Positions 8,464-17,697 of a DNA stretch of 64,000 bases are shown here, piece by piece; the first letter of the stretch is position 1; each line of letters starts with the position of its first letter. The DNA is taken from positions 5,037,001 to 5,101,000 of the forward strand of contig NZ_CP145905.1 of the NCBI RefSeq assembly GCF_036894955.1. Direction: 5' to 3'. The notes beneath the pieces are model-generated. The model had not been told where the DNA came from and made no database searches. It saw nothing but the letters and a program-made list of their open reading frames with translations. Source of the DNA: Paenibacillus sp. KS-LC4. GTDB lineage: Bacteria; Bacillota; Bacilli; Paenibacillales; Paenibacillaceae. The translations under genes were made by a program, and so were the position numbers.

Positions 8464-8913
8464 CTAGCGGTATTCAATATTTGCATGGCAATATTCACAG
8501 AGGATCGTTTGTTTAGGCCACAGCATCGTATGATTGCCGCAGCTTGGGCAAGCAACCGACTTTCTCCCTTGCCCCGAGCTGCCTACAGGAGACCTTCCTT
8601 CCCTTGCCTGCTCCCTCTGCAGCCGCGCTTGCCTCATTTCATCGGCCATTTTTTTAGCTTCTAAAGTATTCTGTTGTATGGTCGCATAGCTCGCCCTAAT
8701 GTCTGCAACCCATGCGGCATCCTTCTTCTTCTCTCCTTTGGCAGAAAAATAGGCCAACATAAAGAAAAACCAAGCAGGAAGAATCGCTGTATATATAAAC
8801 AACTCTATTTTCTGTGAGAATAAGCGCGAGCTTGTCCTACCATCAAATTCCCCAAATATATCAGTTCCAAATAGCAAAATTCCTATTGCGATTAGACGAA
8901 ACAGCAAACTCAT
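8464..8913 (-). CDS. Small membrane protein with C-terminal zinc ribbon
   Basis: The ATG at 8913 is preferred because GAGGGAAG lies just upstream; an earlier in-frame start at 8943 lacks one. The 149-residue product has two hydrophobic helices (LLFRLIAIGILLFG and IELFIYTAILPAWFFFMLAYF), a charged helical stretch and a C-terminal zinc ribbon with CPSCG and CEYCH pairs. It lies between the SPFH gene and another protein of the same architecture, with short gaps on each side, so the three genes look like an operon. The function is inferred only from that context (envelope stress or membrane scaffold). Confidence 0.75.
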   Translation of the reverse strand: MSLLFRLIAIGILLFGTDIFGEFDGRTSSRLFSQKIELFIYTAILPAWFFFMLAYFSAKGEKKKDAAWVADIRASYATIQQNTLEAKKMADEMRQARLQREQAREGRSPVGSSGQGRKSVACPSCGNHTMLWPKQTILCEYCHANIEYR

Positions 8914-9038
8914 GTAGTCTTCCCTCTTTCCCAGCAGCAACACAATGACAGCTTACGCTCCATCATTCGCTGCTTTTGATAGCTGCCGCAGCCTAGTCAC
9001 CTGCTTCTCCCATGGACTGTACACAAGCTGCTTAGGAG

Positions 9039-10370
9039 CTATGCTCTGCCAGCAAGTCCATGCCCGCATTCTGGGCAAAACTTCTGCCCTGCCAGCACTT
9101 CATGACGGCATCCCGGACATTGCTGGCTGCCGCTGCTATTATTGGTGCCGCAATGCGGACAAAACTTGGCGCTGGCGGCCACCTGCTCGCCGCAGCCTCT
9201 ACATGGACGCGGCAGCGTCTCGCCGCAAGCGCTGCAATTGACTGCATCCTCCGCACAATCCGCGCCGCAGCTTGGACAAGGATTATACGCATCGCCGCAG
9301 TTGCCGCAAAACTTTGAATTTTCCCGATGCGGCATGCCGCATTTATCACAATTATGAATGGGTCTCGGCGCTCCCGCTTGACCACCGGCGGAGCTGCCAG
9401 CAAGCCCTTTGCCGCAGCTGTTGCAAAACTTCGCCTGCGCATCATTGCGGCCTTGGCAGCTCGGACAAACCTGAGCTGCGCCTGCTGCACCATATAGCTG
9501 CTCGCCCAACTGCCCAAATTGGCTGCCAAAAATGCCGCCAATTCCCGCTCCCATGCTCAGTCCAAGCGCTGCGCCCATAACGCCAGCTTGCGAGCTGCCT
9601 TCATTTTTCGCTGCGCCCTCCAGTGTGTCGAAGGTACGCTCCTGCTGGTAATTGTAGCCGATAATGTCCATCTCTGCTTTGCGCGCAAGCGCATCACGAA
9701 GCCGTTTCAGCGAGGCATCATCCTCCGGCGTACTGATTGAATCAATGAAGAAATTGATGAGTCGAATGCCGAAGGGATGCATTAGCGCACCAACACGTTC
9801 CTCGACATGCTTCGAAATTTCACCGATGTAGGCGTTGATTTCCAGTAGACTCACTTTTTTGAACACGAGGTAGGAAGAAAGCAGTTCATTAATATTCATC
9901 ATAATCATGCCGCGCAAATGTTTGGACAGCGTGTCCTGATTAAACACTGGCAGCGTTCCGACCAATTTGGACAAAAATCGGCGTGAATCCTCAATCGCAA
10001 TGCCGAATTGGCCGAAAGCACGAACTGGAATGACAATATTGTATTTTGGGTCCTGCAATTGAATCGGCGACGCCGTACCCCACTTCACATCGAGCGACAC
10101 CTGCTTGTTCACAAACCACACCTCGGCCGAGAACGGCGATCTCCCGCCAAAAGGGATATTAACCAGCTGGTTTAAAATCGGTATATTAAGCGTACTAAGC
10201 GTATGCCTGCCAGGGCCAAATAAATCGAGCGCCTGACCGCCCTTGAATAACAGCGCCTCTTGCGTATTATTAACGATTAGCTGCGTCCAGGTTCCTAGCT
10301 CCGCATTCGGATATTTCCAAGCGTATACATCCGGAGAACCGTCGTATTTGACCACCTCTACTATAGCCAT
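9039..10370 (-). CDS. SPFH/Band-7 'virion core' protein with five C-terminal zinc ribbons (YdjI-like)
   Basis: This encodes 443 residues. Residues about 30-245 are an SPFH domain of the type seen in B. subtilis YdjI (LLFKGGQALDLFGPGRHTL early, PFGIRLINFFIDSIS late). A Gly/Ala-rich segment follows (MGAALGLSMGAGIGGIFG). The last ~145 residues hold five tandem zinc ribbons, each with two CxxC pairs (CPSC/CNSC, CDKC/CGNC, CPSC/CSAC, CRGC/CPHC, CPGC/CPEC). YdjI-type proteins are recruited to the membrane with PspA and the YdjG/YdjH membrane pair under cell-envelope stress. Here the two downstream genes could supply the membrane partners; no pspA is present. A SigW-like promoter lies upstream, matching the SigW control of the B. 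subtilis ydj operon. The ribosome site is AGAGGGA. Confidence 0.85.
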   Translation of the reverse strand: MAIVEVVKYDGSPDVYAWKYPNAELGTWTQLIVNNTQEALLFKGGQALDLFGPGRHTLSTLNIPILNQLVNIPFGGRSPFSAEVWFVNKQVSLDVKWGTASPIQLQDPKYNIVIPVRAFGQFGIAIEDSRRFLSKLVGTLPVFNQDTLSKHLRGMIMMNINELLSSYLVFKKVSLLEINAYIGEISKHVEERVGALMHPFGIRLINFFIDSISTPEDDASLKRLRDALARKAEMDIIGYNYQQERTFDTLEGAAKNEGSSQAGVMGAALGLSMGAGIGGIFGSQFGQLGEQLYGAAGAAQVCPSCQGRNDAQAKFCNSCGKGLAGSSAGGQAGAPRPIHNCDKCGMPHRENSKFCGNCGDAYNPCPSCGADCAEDAVNCSACGETLPRPCRGCGEQVAASAKFCPHCGTNNSSGSQQCPGCRHEVLAGQKFCPECGHGLAGRA

Positions 10371-10431
10371 TCCCTCTCACCTCTACCATGCTGACATTTT
10401 TAGTTTCTATTAAAACTTTATATCTCTATAT

Positions 10432-10461
10432 CTATACGTTTAATAATAAGAACAATTTTCC
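10432..10461 (-). promoter_or_regulatory. SigW/ECF-like promoter of the SPFH operon
   Basis: On the minus strand GGAAAA (10456-10461) is separated by 17 bp from CGTATAG (10432-10438). The second element matches the SigW -10 (CGTATA) fully and the first matches the -35 (TGAAAC) only at its GAAA core. The ATG of the SPFH gene follows about 62 nt later. Confidence 0.45.
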
Positions 10462-10548
10462 TGTTTTTCAACAAAATTATGTTCCCTATTCCACATATTC
10501 ACGCGAATTTCGCCAGCTTTCGACTATACTGCGCATACCTATACATAA

Positions 10549-10606
10549 GAAAAAAGACATAGATTGATAGTCCTGCCCCGTCTGGGCCAGTCTATCATCC
10601 ATGTCT
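10549..10606 (-). terminator. Terminator of the lipopeptide/ABC operon
   Basis: An imperfect long stem (AGACATAGATTGATAG with CTATCATCCATGTCT) is followed by TTTTTT on the minus strand. It is the first strong terminator after the ABC stop codon at 10703. It closes a gap of about 330 bp that otherwise holds only the SigW-like promoter and a short repeated hairpin. Confidence 0.8.
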
Positions 10607-10619
10607 TATCTTGTAGCTC

Positions 10620-10645
10620 ACGTTCAGCCTATCGTTTAGGCTTGC
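10620..10645 (-). repeat. 26-nt hairpin repeat, copy 1 (3' of the ABC genes)
   Basis: This segment contains the hairpin AGCCTAAACGATAGGCT (minus strand) and is identical over 26 nt to 49643-49668. Copy 1 lies just past the last gene of the NRPS operon. Confidence 0.8.
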
Positions 10646-10702
10646 TGTCAGCCGTTATTTTTCAGATTGAGGTTTTGGCCTAACAACCCTCGTCACTCCC
10701 TC

Positions 10703-12475
10703 CTACTTCACTTCCGAGCTGCCGTATAATTTTCTGAAGTAGCCCTCTCGCTCAAGCAATTCCTGATACGTGCCTTGCTCCACAACGGTTCCCTCATTCA
10801 TGACCATGATCAGATCCGCCTTCTCCACGGTGCTGAGCTGATGAGCGATCAGAATAGTCGTGCGGCCTTCCATCAATTGGTTGAGTGCCTGCTGCACCCA
10901 ATATTCCGATTCGGAATCCAAGGCGGACGTTGCCTCATCCAGCAGCAAAATCGGGGCGTTCTTAAGCAATGCGCGGGCAATGGCAATCCGCTGTCTCTGA
11001 CCGCCTGACAAAGACTTCCCGCGCTCCCCCACCTGCGCCCGATACTGCTCGGGCAGCTCCTCAATAAAATGATGCGCATGTGCCGCTTTAGCCGCCTCTA
11101 TAATCTCCTCATCCGTGGCTTGCGGATTGCCGTAACGAATGTTCTCTTCGATTGTACCGCTGAACAGGAAGGCATCCTGCGGCACATAGGCGATGCGTGC
11201 GCGAAGCTCGTTCAAGGTATAATGTCCTAGCGGCTTGCCCTCAATCAGAAGCTCCCCGCCGTCAATGGGGTAGAAGCCCAACAGCAGCTTGATTAGCGTG
11301 CTTTTGCCGCTGCCGCTGCTGCCTACGATCGCAGCGATTTGTCCCGGAGCTACTCGTAAGGATACATCGCTCAGCGCTTTTTTGCCTGGCAGATAGGAAA
11401 AATCTACGCTCTGGAGCTCCACCATAGCAGGCGAAGATGCAGACAAGGTCTTAAACGCGGGCTTCTCCTCTGACCGATATCCGATTTGCTCGGGCTCCTC
11501 TTGCTCGTCCAATAATTGCTCCAGACGCTGCGCACCCGCCAATGAGTTCTGCGCCATGGATAGCGTCGTGCCAAAATTCATAATGGCGTGAGTCAAGTTG
11601 ATTTGAAGCACGGCCAGCGCCGCTACAGTTCCCATTCCAATTAAGTCATAGGTGTAGAGCACACTGCCTGTGGCAATGATTCCGCATAAGGTTACATAAC
11701 TGACAAAATAATTCACGGCGGCCAGCATGCCATTCTTTTTTGCGGTTTGTGTAGCTACTTTCGTTACTTGTTCATTCAAGCCCGCATACTGCTCATAGAT
11801 CGGCTGGATATGAAATAATTTAACAAGCTGTATCCCTCCGATAAAGTCGGAGAATTTACCCGTCATTTTGGCCAGAAGCAGCAGCGATTGCTCGGAGAGT
11901 AAGCGGATCTGCTGTACAAACCGCGCACCGATTGCAAAGGAAATCAGCAATATGGCAAGCGACGCGCACGCAAACGGCCAATGAACGACAAACATCGCCA
12001 CAAGCGAGCCCACACCGAATACGAGCTGCAGCAGCAGCACGAAATACACGCCTGTGTAGGTCACTTCCAATGTAGTTACGTCGTTGTTCATCCTAGAGAG
12101 GATATCCCCGTTGTGTGTTTGCTCCAAATACCTCGACCGAAGCTTGCAAAGCTTGACAAACAGACGCTCCCTTATATCCGCCATCGTCAATTCCACGCTG
12201 CTGCGAAACATATAGGAAAAAAACGGAGCGACGAAGTTCACAAGAAACAGGGAGCCGGCCAAGATAAAAAGGGCGCGATACATTAGCGAAATATCCTGCG
12301 TCACCGCAAAATCCACCAGACCCTGGACGACCAGACTGAAGGATACCAAAAACAAGCTTTGAATGCTCGTGCTTATACTAAGACCCGTGAAATAACGAAA
12401 TTTGCTTCTTTTGCTCATAAAGCTTAGGATATGGCCAAGTTCCTTTGCATGGAAGACTATGTCAGCCACTTTCAT
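10703..12475 (-). CDS. ABC exporter half-transporter (TMD-NBD), partner 1
   Basis: This encodes 590 residues: a six-helix exporter membrane domain (about 25-320) fused to an ATPase domain. Walker A is GSSGSGKS at 385-392, the signature LSGGQ is at 489-493 and Walker B ILLLDE is at 509-514, followed by SALD. The ATG overlaps the stop of the upstream half-transporter (ATGA, 4 bp), so the two are translationally coupled and very probably form a heterodimer. The position as last genes of the NRPS operon parallels pmxC/pmxD of polymyxin clusters. The likely job is export of, and self-protection against, the lipopeptide. Substrate is inferred from context only. Confidence 0.9.
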   Translation of the reverse strand: MKVADIVFHAKELGHILSFMSKRSKFRYFTGLSISTSIQSLFLVSFSLVVQGLVDFAVTQDISLMYRALFILAGSLFLVNFVAPFFSYMFRSSVELTMADIRERLFVKLCKLRSRYLEQTHNGDILSRMNNDVTTLEVTYTGVYFVLLLQLVFGVGSLVAMFVVHWPFACASLAILLISFAIGARFVQQIRLLSEQSLLLLAKMTGKFSDFIGGIQLVKLFHIQPIYEQYAGLNEQVTKVATQTAKKNGMLAAVNYFVSYVTLCGIIATGSVLYTYDLIGMGTVAALAVLQINLTHAIMNFGTTLSMAQNSLAGAQRLEQLLDEQEEPEQIGYRSEEKPAFKTLSASSPAMVELQSVDFSYLPGKKALSDVSLRVAPGQIAAIVGSSGSGKSTLIKLLLGFYPIDGGELLIEGKPLGHYTLNELRARIAYVPQDAFLFSGTIEENIRYGNPQATDEEIIEAAKAAHAHHFIEELPEQYRAQVGERGKSLSGGQRQRIAIARALLKNAPILLLDEATSALDSESEYWVQQALNQLMEGRTTILIAHQLSTVEKADLIMVMNEGTVVEQGTYQELLEREGYFRKLYGSSEVK

Positions 12476-14256
12476 AAGTAGACCACCTCTCTACTCTTCA
12501 CAAGAGCGGTGGTAAACTCCTGATGATACGAACGGGCGTACAAGCCGTTCAACGCTAGCAGCTCGCCATGATTGCCAGCCTCTGCAATCCCGCCCTGCTC
12601 CATAACCAAGATTTCATCCGCCTTCTCAATGGTTGACAGTCGGTGCGCAATTACAATGGTTGTTCGGTCCTTCATGAGTACGTTCAGCGCTTCCTGAACG
12701 TACAATTCAGATGCCGTATCCAGCGCGGATGTAGGCTCGTCCAAGAGCAGGATAGGCGCGTCCTTAAGGAACGCGCGCGCAATGGTAATCCGCTGACGCT
12801 GTCCGCCGGACAGAAGTCCTCCCCGCTCTCCTACCTCAGCTTGGTACCCGCCGGGAAGCTCCATGATGAACGAATGCGCATTAGCCAGCTTCGCCGCCTC
12901 GATAACCTCGTCCATCGTCGCATGCTCCCGTCCGTAAGCAATATTGTCGGCAATCGTACCGCTGAACAAATATGCATCCTGAGTAACAACGGAAAAACAA
13001 GAACGAAGCTCATTTGGGTTGCTTTCTTGAATCGGCTGGTCGAAAATTCGAATCGTTCCTTGGTCAGCAGGCAAGGGATAAAATCCGCATAGCAGCTTAA
13101 ACACCGTGCTCTTTCCCCCGCCGCTCTCTCCAACCAGCGCAACGGTTTTCCCCGCCGCTACCGTAAAGCTGAGATTTCGCAGCACAGGGGCGTTATTATC
13201 GTAAGCGAACGTAACATTATCGAATACGACAGGGGGATCATCGGTTTTTGCAATCGCATGCCCCTCCAGATTTTCGGCAGGCTGCTTCAGCATTTCGGCC
13301 ACCCTCTTCAAAGCCCCAGTCATTTGAAAGGTGTTCGTAATCAGAGTCGGGATATGTTCCAGCGGCTCCAGGCATAAATTAAGCAGATACAAGAAGGCGA
13401 TTAATTGTCCGGCGCCAAACTTTCCTATGGATATCAAGTAGCTGCCGTAGATGACGGCAAAGATAATCGGACTTAGCATCAACGAGAACAAGAGCGGATC
13501 AACCCATGCCTCACGTTTTCGCAAGGCCAGTTTCTTGAGCAGCGTCAATTGAAGCAAAGACTGATACGAACGAAGCAGCATTCCTGAGAGCAGGTAACTT
13601 TTCACAATTGGCATTCCGCCCAGCGTATCCTGCGTAATAGCGTTCATTTGCCCCGTATGCTCTTGCACCTCTTCCGTCAGCCGCTGCATTTGTTTGCCAA
13701 CCCAATGCGATACAAGCAAGGATATAGGAAGAAGCAGAATACTGAACAATACGAGCTGCCATTGAATCCAAATCAAATAGATGAAGCAGCCGATAAACAA
13801 TATCGGATGGTAAAACCATTGCGCCAAATCTCGACTCATGAATTGATGGATGACCTGCAGGTCATTGCTGGACCGCGACAACACATCTCCAGAGTGCTGC
13901 TTTTCGATATAATGAACAGGCAGCTTCCCAATATGGTTCATCAGATGATTACGAATATCTCTTATGGTCAGGGCGCTGCTTCGCTCCACGCCGAACGCCA
14001 TAAAATACTTCGCAGGAACGCCGATTAGGATGACGGCAAAAACGGTGAAAACGATGGATAAGACAAGCCGCCCTGCCCCATTCTCCGCACGAGTCGTTAA
14101 ATCTTGAATGAAGCTGCCTATCCATATCTCGATCAGCGCTGCCGCCATGGCCGAAATAATTCCAACGATCATCCAGCCTATGTGAGTTTTCATATATGTC
14201 CATATCCAAAGAAATGATTTCCACAGGGTCAATCCGTCTTTTCGCTCTTGCACCAC
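12472..14256 (-). CDS. ABC exporter half-transporter (TMD-NBD), partner 2
   Basis: The start is a GTG at 14254-14256, with AAAGGGG at 14264-14270 giving ideal spacing. A longer frame to 14358 would overlap the preceding NRPS gene and has no ribosome site. The 594-residue product has an N-terminal membrane domain (about 15-310) and an ATPase domain with Walker A GESGGGKS (376-383), LSGGQ (482-486) and Walker B ILLLDE (502-507). Both nucleotide sites look intact. It begins 40 nt after the terminal NRPS gene and overlaps the next ABC gene by 4 bp, so all belong to one transcript. It is the probable partner of the next gene in a heterodimeric lipopeptide exporter. Confidence 0.9.
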   Translation of the reverse strand: MVQERKDGLTLWKSFLWIWTYMKTHIGWMIVGIISAMAAALIEIWIGSFIQDLTTRAENGAGRLVLSIVFTVFAVILIGVPAKYFMAFGVERSSALTIRDIRNHLMNHIGKLPVHYIEKQHSGDVLSRSSNDLQVIHQFMSRDLAQWFYHPILFIGCFIYLIWIQWQLVLFSILLLPISLLVSHWVGKQMQRLTEEVQEHTGQMNAITQDTLGGMPIVKSYLLSGMLLRSYQSLLQLTLLKKLALRKREAWVDPLLFSLMLSPIIFAVIYGSYLISIGKFGAGQLIAFLYLLNLCLEPLEHIPTLITNTFQMTGALKRVAEMLKQPAENLEGHAIAKTDDPPVVFDNVTFAYDNNAPVLRNLSFTVAAGKTVALVGESGGGKSTVFKLLCGFYPLPADQGTIRIFDQPIQESNPNELRSCFSVVTQDAYLFSGTIADNIAYGREHATMDEVIEAAKLANAHSFIMELPGGYQAEVGERGGLLSGGQRQRITIARAFLKDAPILLLDEPTSALDTASELYVQEALNVLMKDRTTIVIAHRLSTIEKADEILVMEQGGIAEAGNHGELLALNGLYARSYHQEFTTALVKSREVVYL

Positions 14257-14296
14257 ATGTTGTCCCCTTTCAAGGTATGCGCAGGGTTTATCGACT

Positions 14297-16830
14297 TCAA
14301 AACGGCACCTTATGAGATTCCAGCTTCCGCTCAATAATGTGTTGGACGATGCCGCCAATCACGTTTGCGTTCTCTTCCACGTATTCAGGAGCAAACACCT
14401 GCTCGTGAACCCCGGCGAGCTCATATTCCTCATAATTTTGCAAGGTCGCTTCCTGCCATGACGGCCTATGTTCAAGCGCTCCGCGCTCTCTGGAGCCCTC
14501 CGCGATTAGCCCATGAATATTCGCCTGAACCGTGCCCGAGTGAATCAGCCTCGCTCCATATGTCAAATACGCCCGCACTTTGCGCTCCACGCGTTCGCGA
14601 ATGAATGGGTTGTCGAGCAATTCTTTCTCCTCGCCCTCGGCAGGCTCCAGAATTTCCTTGATGTCACTTTCCACCTCGTCCATCGGCGTTTCGAATTGTT
14701 TATACGCAGAATCCAACATGATTAGGTCGGAGACGCGGCCGCCTCTCCTCTCTATCGCTTGGGCCACCTCATACATTAAATTGCCGCCTAGCGAATACCC
14801 CAGCAGCACATACGGCGAGCCATCCTGCACGCGGAGTATCTCTTCTACATAACGGTCTGGTATGTCCTTGAAGCCATCCGTGTCGTCTATAAAATCTATG
14901 GCGTAAAGCACGCAGCGGTCATCCAGCTTCTTCGCAAGCTCCATATAGCTTATGCCATATCCGCCCCCCGGAGGAAAGCAAAAGACGTTGATCGCTCCGT
15001 TCTCGTTGAGCTTCATAAAGCGATTGCCGCTATGTCCCTCCAGCCCGGATTGCCATATCTCATAAGCCATCGCTTCGACGGACGGATTCTGGAACATGCT
15101 GTGGAGTGAAATTTCGACTCCCATTGCGGCATAAACTTTTTGAATCATTTGCATAAGGCTTAAGGAATGCCCGCCAAGATCGAAGAAATTGTCCTTCACT
15201 CCGATCCTTTCCGTTCCAAGCACCTCTTGCCAAATGCGCACGAGCTGCTCCTCCAGCGCTGTACGAGGCGCGATGTATTCCGTACCGGTATTCACGCTTC
15301 CCTCCGGCGCAGGCAGCGCCTTGCGGTCCGTCTTCCCGTTCGCCGTCAGCGGCATTTTCTCCAGCTGTACGAAGTACGACGGAATCATGTACCCCGGCAT
15401 CTCCTGCAGCAGCCTTCCTCTTAGCTCGCTCACCGTCAGCAGCTTGTCCGCTACTACGTACGCGCACAGCTGCTTCTCGCCGCTTTCATCCTCCCGCGCC
15501 ATGACCATCGCTTCCCGCACGGACTCCACCTTCAACAGCTGCGCTTCCACTTCCCCAAGCTCGATTCGGTACCCGCGTATTTTCACTTGATGGTCGATCC
15601 GTCCCATGTATTCGATGTTGCCGTCCGGCAGCCATCTCGCCAAATCCCCTGACCGGTACATCCGCTCGCCTGGCGCAAACGGATCGTCCACGAATTTCTC
15701 CGCTGTCAGCTCGGGGCGGTTCAAGTAACCGCGCGCCAGACCTTCTCCGGCTACATACATCTCTCCTGCCACTCCCGCTGGCACGCATCGGCGCTTCCCA
15801 TCCAGCACGTACACCTTCAGCGTCGGGATCGGTCTTCCGATATTGCTTCTTCCCTCGGCGATTTCCACCTCGGTAATTTCCTTGTAGGTCACGTGTACCG
15901 TCGTTTCGGTGATCCCATACATATTGATCAGCTGCGTATTCGGGTACCTCTTCCTCCACGCCTTCAGCTGCTGCGGCGCCAGCGCCTCTCCTCCGAAGAT
16001 GACCTTTCGAAGGCTCAGCGTTTGCCCGCTCTCCGCCAGCGCTTCGCGAAGCAGCTGGTAGAAATACGTCGGCGTCTGGTTCAGAATCGTCACGCCTCGC
16101 TCCTTCAGCAGCTGCAAAAACTGTCCCGGCTGCTTCGCCGTCATCGGCGGCACAATGACCAGCTTGCCTCCGTACAGCAGCGCTCCGTACATTTCCCACA
16201 CTGAGAAGTCGAAGCAGAACGAGTGGAACAAGGTCCATGTATCGGATGCGCCGAAGTCGAACTGGTTTTTGCTGTTGAACAGCAGCCGCACGACGTTTTT
16301 ATGCTCGATCAAGGTGCCTTTCGGCTTGCCTGTCGTTCCCGAGGTATAGATCACGTAAGCCAAATCGTTCGGCTCGTTAACCGAGGCGAGGCTCGTGCCG
16401 TCCGCTGCGTAGGTCTGCTCGTCATCCAGCAGCAGGCAGACGCCCGCAAACGTCACTTTGTCACGCAAATGCGCTTGCAGCAGCAGCACGCCGACTCCTG
16501 AATCGTCCAGCATGTAGCGAATACGCTCCTCTGGATATTCCGGATCAATCGGCACATACGCCCCGCCCGCCTTCAGAATGGCGAGAATCCCGATCACCAT
16601 GGAAGGAGAACGTTCAGCCATAATGCCCACCAGCTGATCCGCCCCTACGCCTTGGCTGCGCAGAGTACGCGCCAGACGGTTCGCCCGCTCATTCAGCTCG
16701 CGGTACGTCAGACGCTCGTCCTCGTACTCGACCGCGACCGCATCCGCATGACGCTCCGCCTGCTCCTCGAACAACATGTGAATCGTCTTCTCTCTCGGGT
16801 AATCCGCTTCCGTATCGTTGAATACAGTAA
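14297..16830 (-). other. Module 9: A(Thr)-T-TE
   Basis: The A domain spans about 16820-15300 with code DFWNIGMVHK (Thr). The carrier serine codon is at 15164-15166. TE runs from about 14980 to 14297. From about 15155 to 16820 the DNA nearly matches 19177-20842 (offset 4022). The complete C domain serving this module is encoded at 19020-17698 in the previous protein. Confidence 0.85.
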
Positions 16831-17578
16831 CAATCTCATGCTTCTCGGCTTCAGACAGGATGTCCGCTCTATCAACGGCAAGATCCGGCTCGAACAAAAT
16901 GCCAGAAAGAAGCCGAATGTAATGATCGGTCACCTTGACCATAAAATCTTGGTCGTATCGAGTGGAGTCGAAGCTTAGATTCAATACGATAGAGCCCTTC
17001 TTCAATTCGAATTGAAACAAGCTGTCGGTCCAAGCTTTGTTCTTCCCGGCATCCATATGTATGTTTGCAAACGAGACCACTGTTGGGACAATGGGCTCGC
17101 CAAGCGAATTGTACTCTACATTCATAGGCCGAACCATTTTTCGAAACGGAATATTCTGATGCTCTATCGCTCCGCTGACAGACGATTTGATTTGGCCCAG
17201 CAGCGTTCTTATCGTGCTCTCACCATTCACCCTGGTTTTAATCAAAAGAACTTCTTGGCTCAGCAGATTTCCATCATCGGGCTCGCTGTAAGCGGGCATG
17301 CCCACAATTGTATGTTCTTGGTGAGTATAGGTGTAGAGCAACCCATTGACCCCAGCAAGTACGATCAAATAGACGGCCATGTCCGATCCATTCGCCAGCG
17401 AAAGAATTTTCGCCGATAGCTCCGGCGGCAGCGTGCGGCAGATTACACCTATGTTGGATGCAGCATTCACGCTCGCTCCGTTATTGACGGGGCTGCTGTA
17501 CGGCAAAAAGCTCATACTATCTTCGGCGTCAAATATGTCGTTCCAATAGGCCTCTTCCCTCTCAAACACCGACTTCAT
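14297..17578 (-). CDS. NRPS 3: C-lobe remnant - A(Thr) - T - TE (termination protein)
   Basis: The 1093-residue protein starts at [12 protein letters not shown], fixed by GGGAGGGA just upstream. Residues about 1-250 resemble only the C-terminal lobe of a condensation domain ([11 protein letters not shown] in the place of motif HQDYPFE) and lack HHxxxDG. An A domain follows with code DFWNIGMVHK, the classic threonine signature. The carrier domain has S805 in LGGHSL. The type I thioesterase has S929 in GYSLGG and H1058 in GVHEQVF. It should load the ninth residue and release the acyl nonapeptide, most likely by cyclisation. The acceptor C domain for this module sits at the end of NRPS 2. The A-T block is almost identical in DNA to those in NRPS 1 and NRPS 2. 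A 119-nt gap with a strong hairpin separates it from NRPS 2. Confidence 0.93.
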   Translation of the reverse strand: MKSVFEREEAYWNDIFDAEDSMSFLPYSSPVNNGASVNAASNIGVICRTLPPELSAKILSLANGSDMAVYLIVLAGVNGLLYTYTHQEHTIVGMPAYSEPDDGNLLSQEVLLIKTRVNGESTIRTLLGQIKSSVSGAIEHQNIPFRKMVRPMNVEYNSLGEPIVPTVVSFANIHMDAGKNKAWTDSLFQFELKKGSIVLNLSFDSTRYDQDFMVKVTDHYIRLLSGILFEPDLAVDRADILSEAEKHEIVTVFNDTEADYPREKTIHMLFEEQAERHADAVAVEYEDERLTYRELNERANRLARTLRSQGVGADQLVGIMAERSPSMVIGILAILKAGGAYVPIDPEYPEERIRYMLDDSGVGVLLLQAHLRDKVTFAGVCLLLDDEQTYAADGTSLASVNEPNDLAYVIYTSGTTGKPKGTLIEHKNVVRLLFNSKNQFDFGASDTWTLFHSFCFDFSVWEMYGALLYGGKLVIVPPMTAKQPGQFLQLLKERGVTILNQTPTYFYQLLREALAESGQTLSLRKVIFGGEALAPQQLKAWRKRYPNTQLINMYGITETTVHVTYKEITEVEIAEGRSNIGRPIPTLKVYVLDGKRRCVPAGVAGEMYVAGEGLARGYLNRPELTAEKFVDDPFAPGERMYRSGDLARWLPDGNIEYMGRIDHQVKIRGYRIELGEVEAQLLKVESVREAMVMAREDESGEKQLCAYVVADKLLTVSELRGRLLQEMPGYMIPSYFVQLEKMPLTANGKTDRKALPAPEGSVNTGTEYIAPRTALEEQLVRIWQEVLGTERIGVKDNFFDLGGHSLSLMQMIQKVYAAMGVEISLHSMFQNPSVEAMAYEIWQSGLEGHSGNRFMKLNENGAINVFCFPPGGGYGISYMELAKKLDDRCVLYAIDFIDDTDGFKDIPDRYVEEILRVQDGSPYVLLGYSLGGNLMYEVAQAIERRGGRVSDLIMLDSAYKQFETPMDEVESDIKEILEPAEGEEKELLDNPFIRERVERKVRAYLTYGARLIHSGTVQANIHGLIAEGSRERGALEHRPSWQEATLQNYEEYELAGVHEQVFAPEYVEENANVIGGIVQHIIERKLESHKVPF

Positions 17579-17610
17579 TATTATCCCTCCCCATACTGAT
17601 GTCAGACAAA

Positions 17611-17659
17611 ACCCGGATTGTGTGCCCCCAGAACAAAGCGGGCACACAATCTTTCGGGT
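17611..17659 (-). promoter_or_regulatory. Strong intra-operon hairpin between NRPS 2 and NRPS 3 (attenuator-like)
   Basis: A perfect 12-bp stem (GATTGTGTGCCC at 17616-17627 with GGGCACACAATC at 17640-17651) is extended by ACCCG/CGGGT outside it. On the minus strand it is followed by TTTTGTCT, so it resembles a partial terminator or a processing/stabilising element. Confidence 0.65.
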
Positions 17660-17697
17660 ATATTTCGGGTGTAGACGGTGCATTTCTTCAGTTCTTT

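Noticed and set aside
14256-14358. N-terminal extension of ABC partner 2
   Set aside because: The extension overlaps the NRPS 3 coding end, is not exporter-like and lacks a ribosome site, whereas the GTG at 14256 has AAAGGGG at ideal distance.
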